64,000 bases of DNA from Hyphomonadaceae bacterium (GCA_016714495.1 JADKDU010000013.1:26513-90512), one strand, 5' to 3'. Shown: positions 27,497 to 36,513, numbered from the stretch's first letter. The notes: a model not told the origin generated them from the letters alone. Translations and numbers: made by a program.

Positions 27497-28409
27497 ATGA
27501 CCAAGGTCTGGATCGAAGCTGCGATCAACGGCCCGTGGGGCAAGGCGCGACAGCCTGGAATTCCCGTAACGACCAGCACAATCATCGCAGATGGGATCGC
27601 TTGCGCCAAAGCCGGCGCGGCCATCATTCACCTGCATGCTTACGATGAAACGACCGGCCAGCAGAAAGACGACTGGCGCCTCTATGCCGCAGTGATCGAA
27701 GGCATCCGCGCCAAGTGCGACGCGATCGTCTATCCGACAATCCCCATCGCCGGATCGAGCTATGCCAACGGCGCGATGACGACAGCGCGCGAACGCTATG
27801 CGCACATCGAGGAGCTTGCGAAACGCGGGCTTGCCGAATGGGCGGTCGTCGATCCGGGCTCGTGCAACTTTACCCGCTTCGAAGAAGTCGCAAGGGGTGA
27901 GCCCGGTTTCGTCTATCAAAATCCGGACGATCATTTCTACGAAGGCATGCGCATCTGCGCGGCACGACGTTCACCCAAGCTACGCCATCTATGAGCCAGG
28001 CTTCACGCGCATGGGCGCCGCCAGCGCAAGGGCGACAGTGCGAACGCCCTCGCCCATTTATCGCTTCATGTTCGCAGATACGTTCACCTTCGGCTTCCCG
28101 CCAAAGCCTGCCTATCTGGACGCGCATCTGGCGCTGCTTCGCGAGGTTGCCGACGGCTATCCGTGGATGATCGGCGGGCTTGGCGTCGACATCCGGCCGC
28201 TCATTCCCTCGGCCGTGCAGCGGGAAGGACATGTGCGCGTGGGACTGGAAGACATGCCCTGGGGCGCATCACAAACCAACCGGGCTCTTGTGGAAGAAGC
28301 GGTCGAGATCATCCGCAAGACAGGTGGCGAACCGGCGAGCGCCACAGAGATTCGCGAGGCGATGAAGGCAAGCGACGTCCTGCACCAAAGAGGCCGCGCG
28401 GCCGTCTAG
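27497..28409 (+). pseudogene. BKACE-family (DUF849) 3-keto-5-aminohexanoate cleavage enzyme-like, frameshifted
   Basis: Two frames join into one TIM-barrel protein of about 300 residues. The first reads MTKVWIEAAINGPWGKARQP, then AAIIHLHAYDETTGQQ with the metal-binding His-x-His, and PTIPIAGSS. The second carries FTFGFPPKPAYLDAHLALL, then PWMIGGLGVD and VRVGLEDMPWGASQTNRALV (the usual RVGLED motif). The break lies near 27957-27963 (GCGCGGCACGACG lacks one base of a run expected to read ARHDVHPSYA). Members cleave beta-keto acids with acetyl-CoA. The gene runs opposite to the surrounding accD/folC cluster, suggesting insertion. Confidence 0.8.
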
Positions 28410-28457
28410 CAGCCTGAAAGAAGGGCGGCAGATGCAGCGCTGGATCGTCGCGAAAGC

Positions 28458-29360
28458 CTATTTCGCGCTGGCGACTTCTTCGGCTGCAACCGCTTTCGAC
28501 CTACGGCCACGCATCGCAGGCATCAGCATGCCGAGAATAGCCCCGAGGGTCGCCGTCAACTCCTTGCGGGAGCAGACGATGTCGACCATGCCGCGCTCGC
28601 GCAGGAATTCCGAACGCTGGAAGCCTTCCGGCAGTTTTTCGCGGATCGTCGCCTCGATCACGCGCGGGCCGGTGAAGGCGAGCTGCGCGCCGGGTTCTGC
28701 AATCTGCACGTCGCCCAGCATCGCGTAGGACGCCAGCACGCCGCCCGACGTCGGGTCGGACAGGATGACGATGTAAGGGAGCTTGGCGCGCTTCACGTCC
28801 TGGATCGCCAGCACGGTGCGCGGCATCTGCATGAGCGCGAAGGACGATTCCTGCATGCGCGCGCCGCCCGAGGCAGTGACCACGATCAGCGCGGCCTTGC
28901 GCGCGACAGCAACTTCGGCAGCCTTGATGAAGGCCTCGCCCGCAGCCATGCCCAGCGAGCCGCCCATAAAGGCGAAGTCCTGAACCAGAATCACGGCCTT
29001 GCGTCCGTTGATGTCGCCATGAGCCGCGATCATGCAGTCGTCACGGCCCGTCTTGGCCTTCGCGGCCTTGAGGCGGTCGGTGTAGCGCTTGTCGTCCTTG
29101 AACTTCAGCGGGTCGCGCATGACCGGCGGCATCGGGATCTCGGTCCACAGCCCGCCGTCGAACATGTATTTGAAGCGCTGTTCGGGCGTGATGCGCATGT
29201 GCGCGCCCGACGGCGTCACCCAGTAAGAGCTCTCAAGCTCCTGTCGGTAAACCAGTTCGCCGGTTTTCGGGCATTTGACCCAGAGGCTGTCGCCTTCGGA
29301 TTCGTCCTTTTTGGCGAAGATGGATTTCAGGCCAGGCGGAAGATTGGTGAGCCAGTTCAA
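28458..29360 (-). CDS. accD: Acetyl-CoA carboxylase carboxyltransferase subunit beta
   Basis: A 300-residue carboxyltransferase subunit for the first step of fatty acid synthesis. The crotonase-type core shows VTASGGARMQESSFALMQMP and LPYIVILSDPTSGGVLASYA. The N-terminal zinc ribbon of the E. coli enzyme is largely gone: the region has one Cys (KCPKTGEL) and Thr/Ser where the other Cys would be (WVTPSGAHM). I recall the same loss in other alphaproteobacterial AccD proteins. The ATG overlaps the trpA stop by four bases. Confidence 0.93.
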   Translation of the reverse strand: MNWLTNLPPGLKSIFAKKDESEGDSLWVKCPKTGELVYRQELESSYWVTPSGAHMRITPEQRFKYMFDGGLWTEIPMPPVMRDPLKFKDDKRYTDRLKAAKAKTGRDDCMIAAHGDINGRKAVILVQDFAFMGGSLGMAAGEAFIKAAEVAVARKAALIVVTASGGARMQESSFALMQMPRTVLAIQDVKRAKLPYIVILSDPTSGGVLASYAMLGDVQIAEPGAQLAFTGPRVIEATIREKLPEGFQRSEFLRERGMVDIVCSRKELTATLGAILGMLMPAMRGRRSKAVAAEEVASAK

Positions 29361-30196
29361 TGGACACTCCGTACTGCACGTGCCGAAGCTATGGCGTTTG
29401 ACAGTGACTGCGCAACCACACTTATTCTCTTGACAGACGAGCCTGGATCGCCCTGTTCCACGGCCGCCCGAACCTCTTCCACAAGCGCTGACCCAACGAC
29501 AACGCCGTCAGAAATACGCGCAAAAACAGCAGCTTGTTCCGGCGTGCGCACGCCAAAACCGACCGCGACAGGCAGTTTCGAGATGCGCCGGGCGCGCTCG
29601 ACGCCGGCGGAAATATCTGATTCGGCGCCGACGCCCGCGCCCGTCACACCCGCCACCGAGACATAATAGACGAAGCCGGAGGAGCCGTTGGCGACTGTCT
29701 CCATGCGCTTTTCCGTCGTCGTCGGCGTCGCCAGGCGGATAACGGCGAGACCGTGCGCGGCCAGTTCCGTGCGCAGCGGAGCGTCCTCTTCAGGGGGCAA
29801 ATCAACCGTGATCACGCCATCCACTCCCGCTTCCGCAGCCGCCCGCGCGAACGCGGCAAAGCCCATGCGGTGGATCGGGTTCGCATAACCCATGACGATG
29901 AGAGGCGTTTTAGAGTTAACAGAACGGAAACGCCGGGCCAGCTCCAGCGTCACGGTCAAGCTTCCGCCCGCCGCCAGCGCCCGCAGCGCCGCCTTCTGGA
30001 TTGCGACGCCGTCGGCCATCGGGTCGGTAAAGGGCGCGCCCAGCTCGATGATGTCTGCGCCAGCCTCCGATAAGGCCACGAGATTGAGATAGGAGGTCTC
30101 GATGTCCGGGTCGGCGGCCATGAGATAGGCCACGAAAGCGGCGCGGCCGTTCTGCGCACAGGCAGCGAATGTCGCTGAGATCCGGTCGGCGGTCAT
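29357..30196 (-). CDS. trpA: Tryptophan synthase alpha subunit
   Basis: A 279-residue TIM barrel that cleaves indole-3-glycerol phosphate and passes indole to TrpB. Catalytic Glu51 lies in IIELGAPFTDP and Asp62 in MADG; the phosphate loop region includes AVGFGVRTPEQAA. I start at ATG 30196, where homology begins; the frame is open 110 codons further upstream but is not TrpA-like. It overlaps accD by four bases. Its partner trpB lies 2.1 kb upstream, separated by an ApbE-type and a GFA gene, which is unusual. Confidence 0.93.
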   Translation of the reverse strand: MTADRISATFAACAQNGRAAFVAYLMAADPDIETSYLNLVALSEAGADIIELGAPFTDPMADGVAIQKAALRALAAGGSLTVTLELARRFRSVNSKTPLIVMGYANPIHRMGFAAFARAAAEAGVDGVITVDLPPEEDAPLRTELAAHGLAVIRLATPTTTEKRMETVANGSSGFVYYVSVAGVTGAGVGAESDISAGVERARRISKLPVAVGFGVRTPEQAAVFARISDGVVVGSALVEEVRAAVEQGDPGSSVKRISVVAQSLSNAIASARAVRSVH

Positions 30197-30377
30197 ATCT
30201 GGGATGCTTGCTTGTATCTGGCCTGGCGGTTGTGCGCGGGTCTGGAGCCCCGAGGGGGCCGAAGCAGGCGCAGGTCTTAGCCTAAATCGACCCGCCGCCC
30301 TATCCCCCCGGACGCTTCCCGATGCCGCACTGCAACAAAGAGGGAACACCGTGTTTCCGGGCCGGGAAAACCTGGTT

Positions 30378-31898
30378 TCAGAACTTCTCGAACGACAGCT
30401 CCAGCCCGCCGGACTCAGCCTCCACGGGCAGCTCCAATGCGAACTCCCGCGCGCGCGAAAAATCACCCTCGATCGTGCGATGGGTATGCCCGCCCCGCTC
30501 GCGGCTGGTCTCGACGTGCAGAACATACCGGCCCGGCGTCACGGCCCGGCCGGCATCATCCACGCCGTCCCAGTAGACCTTGTAGACGCCCGACCCGCGC
30601 GTCGACATCGAACGCCCGCCCAGCAGCTCCGTCGTTCGCCCGCGATTGAGCCGCCACCAGACGTGATTGTTCTCCTGCCACTCCTTGATCGTCCCGATCA
30701 GCAGCAGCGTGCGCACCGGCTTGCCGTCCGGGTCGCTCACCCAGATCGCCACATAGGGCGAGCGGAAGGCGATGTCGCGGCGCATGTCCTTCGGCGGCGC
30801 GTTGAAAGTGAGCTTGGCGATCCAGCCATCTTCCCAACCGGACTTGTAGTCCGGCTGTGGCGAAGCCTGCGTCTTCTGCGGCGCTTCAAAATCGATCCAG
30901 CGGAACAGACCGCCCGCCTGATCCGCGCCGAACCAGTCCGCGCCTGCGGGCCGCGCGACGCGCGCCGCCATGCCAGGCGTCCGCGCGATCAGCGCGCGCG
31001 CCTCATCCGTCTTGCTCACAAGGATCGTGGTCGCGAGCGCATCCGCGTCCATCGCTGAGGCCGCAATCGCGCTCGCGGAGCGCCGATACGCCACAGGCCA
31101 GCCCGTGCGCGGATCAAGCGTTGCGCTCACCATCTGCGTTCCAACTCGCCGGTCGCGCGGACCGCAGCCCGACGTTGCGATCGCCGCATCGGCCAGCGCG
31201 AAACTTCCCAGGGCGGACGCGTTGTCGAAGGGCATCAGCGGATCGGGCAGGTTCACGCGCCAGCGACCCTTCTCCGGCCCTGCGCCCGCACACCGGATAT
31301 CGCCGCCAATATCCACCATTGCCGCAAAAACGCCCGGCTCGGCCATGGCCGCCGCCAGCGCCCGGTCGACAATATAGCCTTTCGCCAGACCATCCAGATC
31401 GAAGCGCACGATCTCGGGCCGGATAACAAGGCGAGACTCATGATCGAGCCTCACAGGCGCATCCGCAATCTCCCTTGCCAACCGCGCTGTCTCGAAAGCA
31501 TCGGGCGGCGCCTGCGCCGTTCGCCATAACTCCAGCAATCGCCCCAGCCGCCCGCTATAAGCGCCCGCGCTCAGTTCGCGCCATCGCTCCGCGGCAGACA
31601 CCACCACGAAAAGATCGTCCGATGCGACGCGCCGCGCCGCGCTGTTCAGCACAGACAGCTCGCTCCTCGCATCGCGCCAGTTGAACACGCGATCGAGCCG
31701 GTCGATTTCGCGGCGCACGGCGCAGGCAGCGGCATAGGCCGCACCCTGCCCGTCCGCCCGCACATACACGCTCGCCCGCGTGCCGAGCACGCATGGGTCA
31801 TGGAAGGCGAACACGTCCGACGCGGCCTGTCGGGCGCCCGCCGGCTCGAAGGCCCGTAGTTCGATTGCAGGGGCGGCAGGGCCGTCGCTGAGCGCCAT
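30378..31898 (-). CDS. FAD:protein FMN transferase (ApbE) fused to a DUF2271 domain
   Basis: A 506-residue two-domain protein. Residues about 30-335 resemble ApbE, which attaches FMN to a Ser/Thr of target proteins: FDLDGLAKGYIVDRALAAA, MVDIGGDIRCAG and DADALATTILV. Residues about 365-505 resemble DUF2271 (VAIWVSDPDGKPVRTLLLIG, TPGRYVLHVETSRERGGH). The fusion is known in proteobacteria, often near PepSY membrane proteins; none is adjacent here. No clear signal peptide is seen at the chosen ATG. It interrupts the trpB-trpA pair. Confidence 0.8.
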   Translation of the reverse strand: MALSDGPAAPAIELRAFEPAGARQAASDVFAFHDPCVLGTRASVYVRADGQGAAYAAACAVRREIDRLDRVFNWRDARSELSVLNSAARRVASDDLFVVVSAAERWRELSAGAYSGRLGRLLELWRTAQAPPDAFETARLAREIADAPVRLDHESRLVIRPEIVRFDLDGLAKGYIVDRALAAAMAEPGVFAAMVDIGGDIRCAGAGPEKGRWRVNLPDPLMPFDNASALGSFALADAAIATSGCGPRDRRVGTQMVSATLDPRTGWPVAYRRSASAIAASAMDADALATTILVSKTDEARALIARTPGMAARVARPAGADWFGADQAGGLFRWIDFEAPQKTQASPQPDYKSGWEDGWIAKLTFNAPPKDMRRDIAFRSPYVAIWVSDPDGKPVRTLLLIGTIKEWQENNHVWWRLNRGRTTELLGGRSMSTRGSGVYKVYWDGVDDAGRAVTPGRYVLHVETSRERGGHTHRTIEGDFSRAREFALELPVEAESGGLELSFEKF

Positions 31899-31928
31899 CG
31901 CGCTGGTCTCCCTCCGGTCAGGCCGTGG

Positions 31929-32279
31929 CTATAGCTTCGCCCCGTCGAACTTGTCGATCTTCAAGGCATCGAGATCGATATCGGGCACGCAACGCAGGTT
32001 CACCGCGACCATACGCTTGCCATCCGGCGCGACGCCGCCGCCATGCGTGGTGATCCCACAATTGCCGCAGAAAAAATGGCTGATCGCCTGCTTGTTGAAG
32101 AGGTAGGTTGAGACGTCCTTCTGCGGCGTCTTCATCCGGAACTTGTCCGGCGTCGTGAACGCCAGCATATGCCCCGCCCTCCGGCAGTACGAACAGTTGC
32201 ACACCAGCGCCGACGTGAAATCGCCCTCCACGTCGAAAGCGACATCTCCGCAATGACAGCTGCCGGCGTGTGTGGTCAT
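31929..32279 (-). CDS. GFA-family zinc-binding protein
   Basis: A 116-residue protein with the Gfa/CENP-V fold. Cys pairs are visible: SCHCGDVAF (about residues 7-15), VCNCSYCRRAG (26-36) and FFCGNCGITTHG (70-81), which bind zinc in this family. The name derives from glutathione-dependent formaldehyde activation, but most members have no proven reaction. It ends 30 bases before the ApbE-like gene and starts 12 bases after trpB, so it may be co-transcribed with trpB. Confidence 0.88.
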   Translation of the reverse strand: MTTHAGSCHCGDVAFDVEGDFTSALVCNCSYCRRAGHMLAFTTPDKFRMKTPQKDVSTYLFNKQAISHFFCGNCGITTHGGGVAPDGKRMVAVNLRCVPDIDLDALKIDKFDGAKL

Positions 32280-32291
32280 CTCAACCTCCAG

Positions 32292-33533
32292 CTAGATTTT
32301 CATCCCCAGATGACCGGCCACCGCAAAGATATCCTTGTCCCCGCGGCCGCACATATTCATCACGATAAGGCCGTCCTTACCGAGTTCCTTCGCGATGTCG
32401 CCGACGCGGGCGAGCGCGTGCGCGGGCTCCAGCGCCGGGATGATGCCTTCGAGCCGGGTGCAGAGCTGGAAGGCCTCAAGCGCTTCCTTGTCGGTGCAGG
32501 TGCGATAGGTCGCCCTGCCCGTCTCGTGCAGAAAAGCATGTTCCGGCCCGATGCCCGGATAGTCGAGCCCCGCCGAGATCGAGTGCGCGTCGATGATCTG
32601 GCCGTCCTCGTCCTGCAGCAGATAGGTGCGGTTGCCATGCAGGATGCCCGGCAGCCCGCCGGTCAGCGAGGCGGCATGCATCGGCGTGTCGACGCCATGC
32701 CCGCCCGCTTCGACGCCGATCATCTTCACCGACTCGTCCTCGAGGAAGGGGTGGAATAGCCCGATCGCATTCGACCCGCCGCCGATCGCCGCCACCAGAA
32801 CATCCGGCAGCCGCCCCTCGGCCTTCAGGATCTGCTCGCGCGCCTCGCGCCCGATCACGCTCTGGAAGTCACGCACCAGCATCGGATAGGGATGCGGCCC
32901 CGCCGCCGTGCCGATCACATAGAATGTCGTCGCGACATTGGTGACCCAATCGCGCAGCGCCTCGTTCATCGCATCCTTCAGCGTGCCCGTGTCCGACGAC
33001 ACCGGCACGATCTCCGCTCCCAGCAGCTTCATGCGGAACACGTTCGGCTTCTGCCGCTCGACATCGGTCTCGCCCATGAAAACGACGCACGGCAGGCCGA
33101 ACCGCGCGCAGATCGTCGCCGTCGCAACGCCGTGCTGGCCAGCGCCTGTCTCCGCGATAATGCGCGTCTTGCCCATGCGCCGCGCCAGCAGAACCTGGCC
33201 GATGCAATTGTTGATCTTGTGCGCACCGGTGTGGTTCAGCTCGTCGCGCTTGAGATAGATTTTCGCGCCGCCGAAATGCTTGGTCAGCCGCTCGGCGTAA
33301 TACATGGGCGAGGGCCGGCCGACATAATGCTCAAGTAGCCAGTCGAACTCTTCCTGGAATTTCGGATCAGCCTTGGCGCGAATGTATTCCTGCTCGAGAT
33401 CGAGCACGAGCGGCATCAGCGTTTCGGCCACATAACGTCCGCCAAAAGCGCCAAAGCGACCGTTGGCGTCGGGCCATTGAGCCCACGTATTGGGACGTGT
33501 CGTGCTGGAACCAGACGGAGCGGCGTTTGTCAT
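32292..33533 (-). CDS. trpB: Tryptophan synthase beta subunit
   Basis: A 413-residue PLP enzyme joining indole and serine. The PLP lysine is Lys106 in NHTGAHKINN; the phosphate-binding GGGSNAIGLF follows in the middle, and the N-terminus has FGAFGGRYVAETLMP. Catalytic Glu is expected in the ETGAGQHG region, present here. It belongs with trpA (29357) and trpF (34690), but each neighbour is separated by unrelated genes. A ribosome binding site is not obvious at the annotated ATG. Confidence 0.95.
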   Translation of the reverse strand: MTNAAPSGSSTTRPNTWAQWPDANGRFGAFGGRYVAETLMPLVLDLEQEYIRAKADPKFQEEFDWLLEHYVGRPSPMYYAERLTKHFGGAKIYLKRDELNHTGAHKINNCIGQVLLARRMGKTRIIAETGAGQHGVATATICARFGLPCVVFMGETDVERQKPNVFRMKLLGAEIVPVSSDTGTLKDAMNEALRDWVTNVATTFYVIGTAAGPHPYPMLVRDFQSVIGREAREQILKAEGRLPDVLVAAIGGGSNAIGLFHPFLEDESVKMIGVEAGGHGVDTPMHAASLTGGLPGILHGNRTYLLQDEDGQIIDAHSISAGLDYPGIGPEHAFLHETGRATYRTCTDKEALEAFQLCTRLEGIIPALEPAHALARVGDIAKELGKDGLIVMNMCGRGDKDIFAVAGHLGMKI

Positions 33534-33690
33534 CGCGTTCCGATAAACCGCCCGCCGTCCAGTTCCAAGCCCCAGAGCCCGCCTTTATCCAGCGCAAGAC
33601 AGAAGCAGGCCCGAAACCCTCGCTCCGCCCGGCAACGGATCCAGCGCGAGGCGAGGCGCAAACCTCGCCTGTTCCGCGTCGCGGACGCGG

Positions 33691-33890
33691 CTATTCCTCT
33701 TCTTCGTCTTCGTCCTCGTCCTCGTCCTCGTCCTCGTCTTCTCGTCTTCGTCTTCGTCGTCTTCTTCATCCTCGTCGGCTTCTTCCTCGTCTTCCTCCTC
33801 GGGCGTGGCGAGAAGCGTGCTGGCGCGGAGACCTGCCAGCAGCAAGGTCATGTGCTGGTCGGCTAGCAGGATTTCAGGATCGAGGGACAG
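33691..33890 (-). pseudogene. Small ORF with acidic repeat tail, frameshifted, possible CTG start
   Basis: Minus-strand reading gives SLDPEILLADQHMTLLLAGL, then RASTLLATPEEEDEEEADED, then a GAC/GAG run. Near 33738-33743 the frame slips and turns into Arg/Thr/Lys; with one base added it would continue DEDE to EEEE and stop at TAG (33691-33693), about 67 codons in all. AAGGAGG is well placed for a CTG at 33890, though ATG 33851 is possible. Function unknown; the tail could bind cations or basic proteins. Confidence 0.4.
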
Positions 33891-34026
33891 AGAAGCCTCC
33901 TTCAGATGATGTCGCGAATCACCGCGAACATTACATGTCTAGTTAGCTCGCGTATGACAGGAAGGAAGATCGCGTCCGCTTCTGCCTGCAGCTAAGCTGA
34001 TCGCCGGTGATAGCAGGATCGCCACC

Positions 34027-34671
34027 ATGCGCTATTTGGACTTCAGTTCCTGGCAGGGCGTCCTGGCCACGATCATCGGCCTTTCCCTGTTCACGCTGAT
34101 TGGCGTGGGCATCCGGGTACTGATGATGCTCACCATCCAGCAGCGCCAGCAGCGGCTGAACCGCCAGATCAACGAGCGCATCCGCACGCTGATCGCCGCC
34201 TACAAGACGCTTGGCGGCTCGTTCACGGGCGAACTCACTGTCGATCCCACGCACCTGCGCGAGCTTCAGCAGCGCGCCAAGGAACAGGGCGATGTCGCAC
34301 ACGAGCCTTCCGAACGCCCCCGCCGCATCCGCGACACTGTCGGGGCCGCCCTCTCCGACATTATCCTGCTCGGCACAGAAGAACACGTCCGCCTGGCCGG
34401 ACAGGCCGCGACCGATATGGCCGCAAGCCGCCCGATCCAAACGGCGGAACTCGTGACATCGCTCCGCAACTTCATCCGTCAGGCGCTCGATCTCGCGCCC
34501 ATCCCCGCCGACGTCCAGATCCCGCGGCAAGGTCCGACCCGTCAGCCGTCAGGCGGCGGCAAGGGAAAAGGCGACGACAAGGGAAAAGGCGGCATGGGTG
34601 GGGGAAGGGGTGGCGGCGGCATGGGTCTGGGCGCGGGCGGCGGATCCAGCCGGGGTGCAGACGACGTTTAG
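34027..34671 (+). CDS. Membrane-anchored protein with Gly-rich C-terminus
   Basis: A 214-residue protein not recognised by family. One N-terminal membrane helix (about residues 10-36, GVLATIIGLSLFTLIGVGIR) is followed by a basic/helical region (QQRQQRLNRQINERIRTLIA), a soluble segment with DIILLGTEEHVRLAGQAATD, and a disordered tail rich in Gly, Lys and Asp (from about residue 175). The layout suggests an inner-membrane protein with a cytoplasmic domain. It lies between trpB and trpF on the opposite strand. Confidence 0.7.
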   Translation: MRYLDFSSWQGVLATIIGLSLFTLIGVGIRVLMMLTIQQRQQRLNRQINERIRTLIAAYKTLGGSFTGELTVDPTHLRELQQRAKEQGDVAHEPSERPRRIRDTVGAALSDIILLGTEEHVRLAGQAATDMAASRPIQTAELVTSLRNFIRQALDLAPIPADVQIPRQGPTRQPSGGGKGKGDDKGKGGMGGGRGGGGMGLGAGGGSSRGADDV

Positions 34672-34689
34672 TCACGACGCGGGACGTCG

Positions 34690-35349
34690 TTATTCAGCCG
34701 CCTTGGCCGCCTTGATGAAAGCCCGCACCTTCACGGGGTCCTTCACGCCGGGACTTTTCTCCACGCCGGAGGAGACATCCACGGCGTGCGCGCCCGAGGC
34801 CCGGATCGCCTCGGCGACATTCTCCAGCGTCAGCCCGCCCGACAGCGTCCAGTCCTCATGGTCCTGCACGCGGAAGCCTTTGAGGATCGACCAGTCGAAG
34901 CTGCGGCCATGCCCGCCCTCGCGGCTCGCGCCCTTGGGCGGCTTGGCGTCGAACAGGAAGGCGTCAGCCGCTTCGAATTCCCCAACCTCTTCAAGATCGC
35001 GTTTCGAGGCGACGCCCAGCGCCTTGATCACGGGAACCAGCGGATGCCGCTTTGCGAACGAGGCCAGCGCTGAAGGGCTTTCCTTGCCGTGCAGCTGAAC
35101 CGCGCCAATCTCGGGCGTTTCCTCGACCAGCCTGTCGAGCCAGGGCACGCCAAGCGTCGCCACCACCCAGGGCTCCGCGCCCAAGTCAGCCGCGCGCTGG
35201 ATCAGCGTCTGCGCCTTTTCAAACGGCACGAAACGCGGGCTCGATTCAACGACCACGAAGCCGACCAAGTCGGCGCCGGCCTCAATGGCCATCTCGACGT
35301 CTGATCCGCTGGTGAGACCGCAGATCTTTACGCTGATCATCTTCGCCAT
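34690..35349 (-). CDS. trpF: Phosphoribosylanthranilate isomerase
   Basis: A 219-residue TIM barrel for the third step of tryptophan synthesis. VKICGLTSGSDVEMAIEAGA carries the catalytic Cys10; the conserved Asp region is FDAKPPKG, and LSGGLTLENVAEAI with AVDVSSGVEKSPGVKD near the end bind phosphate. ATG 35340 (MISVKICG) is an alternative start. In relatives it directly precedes trpB; here an opposite-strand membrane gene and a small acidic ORF separate them. Confidence 0.93.
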   Translation of the reverse strand: MAKMISVKICGLTSGSDVEMAIEAGADLVGFVVVESSPRFVPFEKAQTLIQRAADLGAEPWVVATLGVPWLDRLVEETPEIGAVQLHGKESPSALASFAKRHPLVPVIKALGVASKRDLEEVGEFEAADAFLFDAKPPKGASREGGHGRSFDWSILKGFRVQDHEDWTLSGGLTLENVAEAIRASGAHAVDVSSGVEKSPGVKDPVKVRAFIKAAKAAE

Positions 35350-35400
35350 CCGGCGGCTTCGAGCTTGAAAACGCAGCGCTTTTTCAGGCCCCAGAAACGC

Positions 35401-35428
35401 AGAAAGGGCGGCGCTTGGGCCGCCCCTT
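35401..35428 (-). terminator. Intrinsic terminator between mscL and trpF
   Basis: GGGCGGC and GCCGCCC pair around GCTTGG, with TTTCT following on the minus strand. It lies about 40 bases after the mscL stop. Confidence 0.75.
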
Positions 35429-35466
35429 CCTTACGCTACGAACTCTACTCAGATGGCCCGGATACC

Positions 35467-35880
35467 TTAGGCCCGCTTGGCAAGCAAGTCCCGGATCTCG
35501 GACAGAAGTTTCTCCTGCGCGGGCGTTTCCGGCGGCGGAACGGGCGCAGCTTCCTGCTTCCGTTTCAGCGAGTTCATGCCCTTCACGACCATGAACATCG
35601 CAAAGGCCACGATCAGGAAGGTGATAATGAAATTGATGAAACGGCCATAGTTGATCGTGACGGCGGCGATCTCCTTGCCATCCGGCCCGATCGAGGCGGG
35701 CTTCAGTTCATAGGCCAGTTTGGAGAAATCCATCCCGCCGGTGATCAGGCCGATTACCGGCATGATGATGTCGGTCACCAGCGAGGTGACGATAGCCCCG
35801 AACGCCGCGCCGATGATGACGCCGACCGCTAGGTCAACGACGTTTCCGCGCATCGCGAATTCGCGAAATTCCTTGAACAC
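35467..35880 (-). CDS. mscL: Large-conductance mechanosensitive channel
   Basis: A 137-residue inner-membrane channel that opens under hypo-osmotic stress. The N-terminal helix and first membrane helix are typical: FKEFREFAMRGNVVDLAVGV and IIGAAFGAIVTSLVTDIIMP. The second membrane helix is FINFIITFLIVAFAMFMVVK, and the C-terminal bundle is PAQEKLLSEIRDLLAKRA. Length matches the family. Monocistronic, ended by the hairpin at 35401. Confidence 0.96.
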   Translation of the reverse strand: MFKEFREFAMRGNVVDLAVGVIIGAAFGAIVTSLVTDIIMPVIGLITGGMDFSKLAYELKPASIGPDGKEIAAVTINYGRFINFIITFLIVAFAMFMVVKGMNSLKRKQEAAPVPPPETPAQEKLLSEIRDLLAKRA

Positions 35881-35998
35881 CCCGATATCCCCTCTGTGGT
35901 CCGGCGCCTAACTGCGCGCCGATTCCACTGTCTCACACGCGACGGTTGCGTCCAGCCCGAATCCGGCAGGACGGCTATTCCCCTTTCACGCGAGGGAC

Positions 35999-36301
35999 TT
36001 AGTCGCGGTCTTCTGGATCGTGCCCGTTATTGAGTCGCGAGCGCAGCTCCTTGCCGGCCTTGAAGAACGGCACGTGCTTGGCGTCGACCGATACGGAATT
36101 GCCCGTACGGGGATTGCGGCCCGTCCTGGCCTCGCGCTTTCGCACGGAGAAAGCGCCAAACCCGCGCAATTCCACGCGATCCCCGCGCTCCAGCGCCGCG
36201 GCGATCTCGTCGAAGATGACGTCGACAATCCTCTCGACCTCACGCGCTTTGAGCGTGGGGTTCTCTTCGGCCAGTCGGGCGATGAGTTCTGAACGTAGCA
36301 T
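35999..36301 (-). CDS. ihfB: Integration host factor beta subunit
   Basis: A 100-residue HU/IHF-family DNA-bending protein. Features are MLRSELIARLAEENPTLKAR at the start, VELRGFGAFSVRKREARTGR and the intercalating-proline arm NPRTGN before VPFFKAGKELR. It pairs with IhfA to bend DNA, here close to rpoN in the same window, with which it often acts. In alphaproteobacteria it usually follows rpsA, as here; a strong terminator separates them, so ihfB has its own promoter. Confidence 0.94.
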   Translation of the reverse strand: MLRSELIARLAEENPTLKAREVERIVDVIFDEIAAALERGDRVELRGFGAFSVRKREARTGRNPRTGNSVSVDAKHVPFFKAGKELRSRLNNGHDPEDRD

Positions 36302-36453
36302 GGGAGGAAATTCGCGCTAACCCGAACCAAAGACAAGAGATTTTCGCAAACAACCTGAAGCGGGACAGATCGTTCTTGTGCCGTATCGAAACGACGGGCG
36401 ATGAAACCCGCATTTGCCCTGGTCAAGGGCGGCCCGCAAGCCGCAGCCCAAAA

Positions 36454-36490
36454 GCAAAACGCCCTTCCGGAAACCGGAAGGGCGTTTCAC
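36454..36490 (-). terminator. Strong intrinsic terminator after rpsA
   Basis: AAACGCCCTTCCGG and CCGGAAGGGCGTTT pair perfectly around AAA. On the minus strand it follows the rpsA stop by 26 bases and is followed by TTTTGC. Confidence 0.9.
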
Positions 36491-36513
36491 AAGGTTTATC
36501 ACGCAAAAGACGG

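Noticed and set aside
33690..33810. Short repeats of CTCGTC as a possible CRISPR or satellite
   Set aside because: The repeat is a GAG/GAC codon run on the minus strand without spacers.
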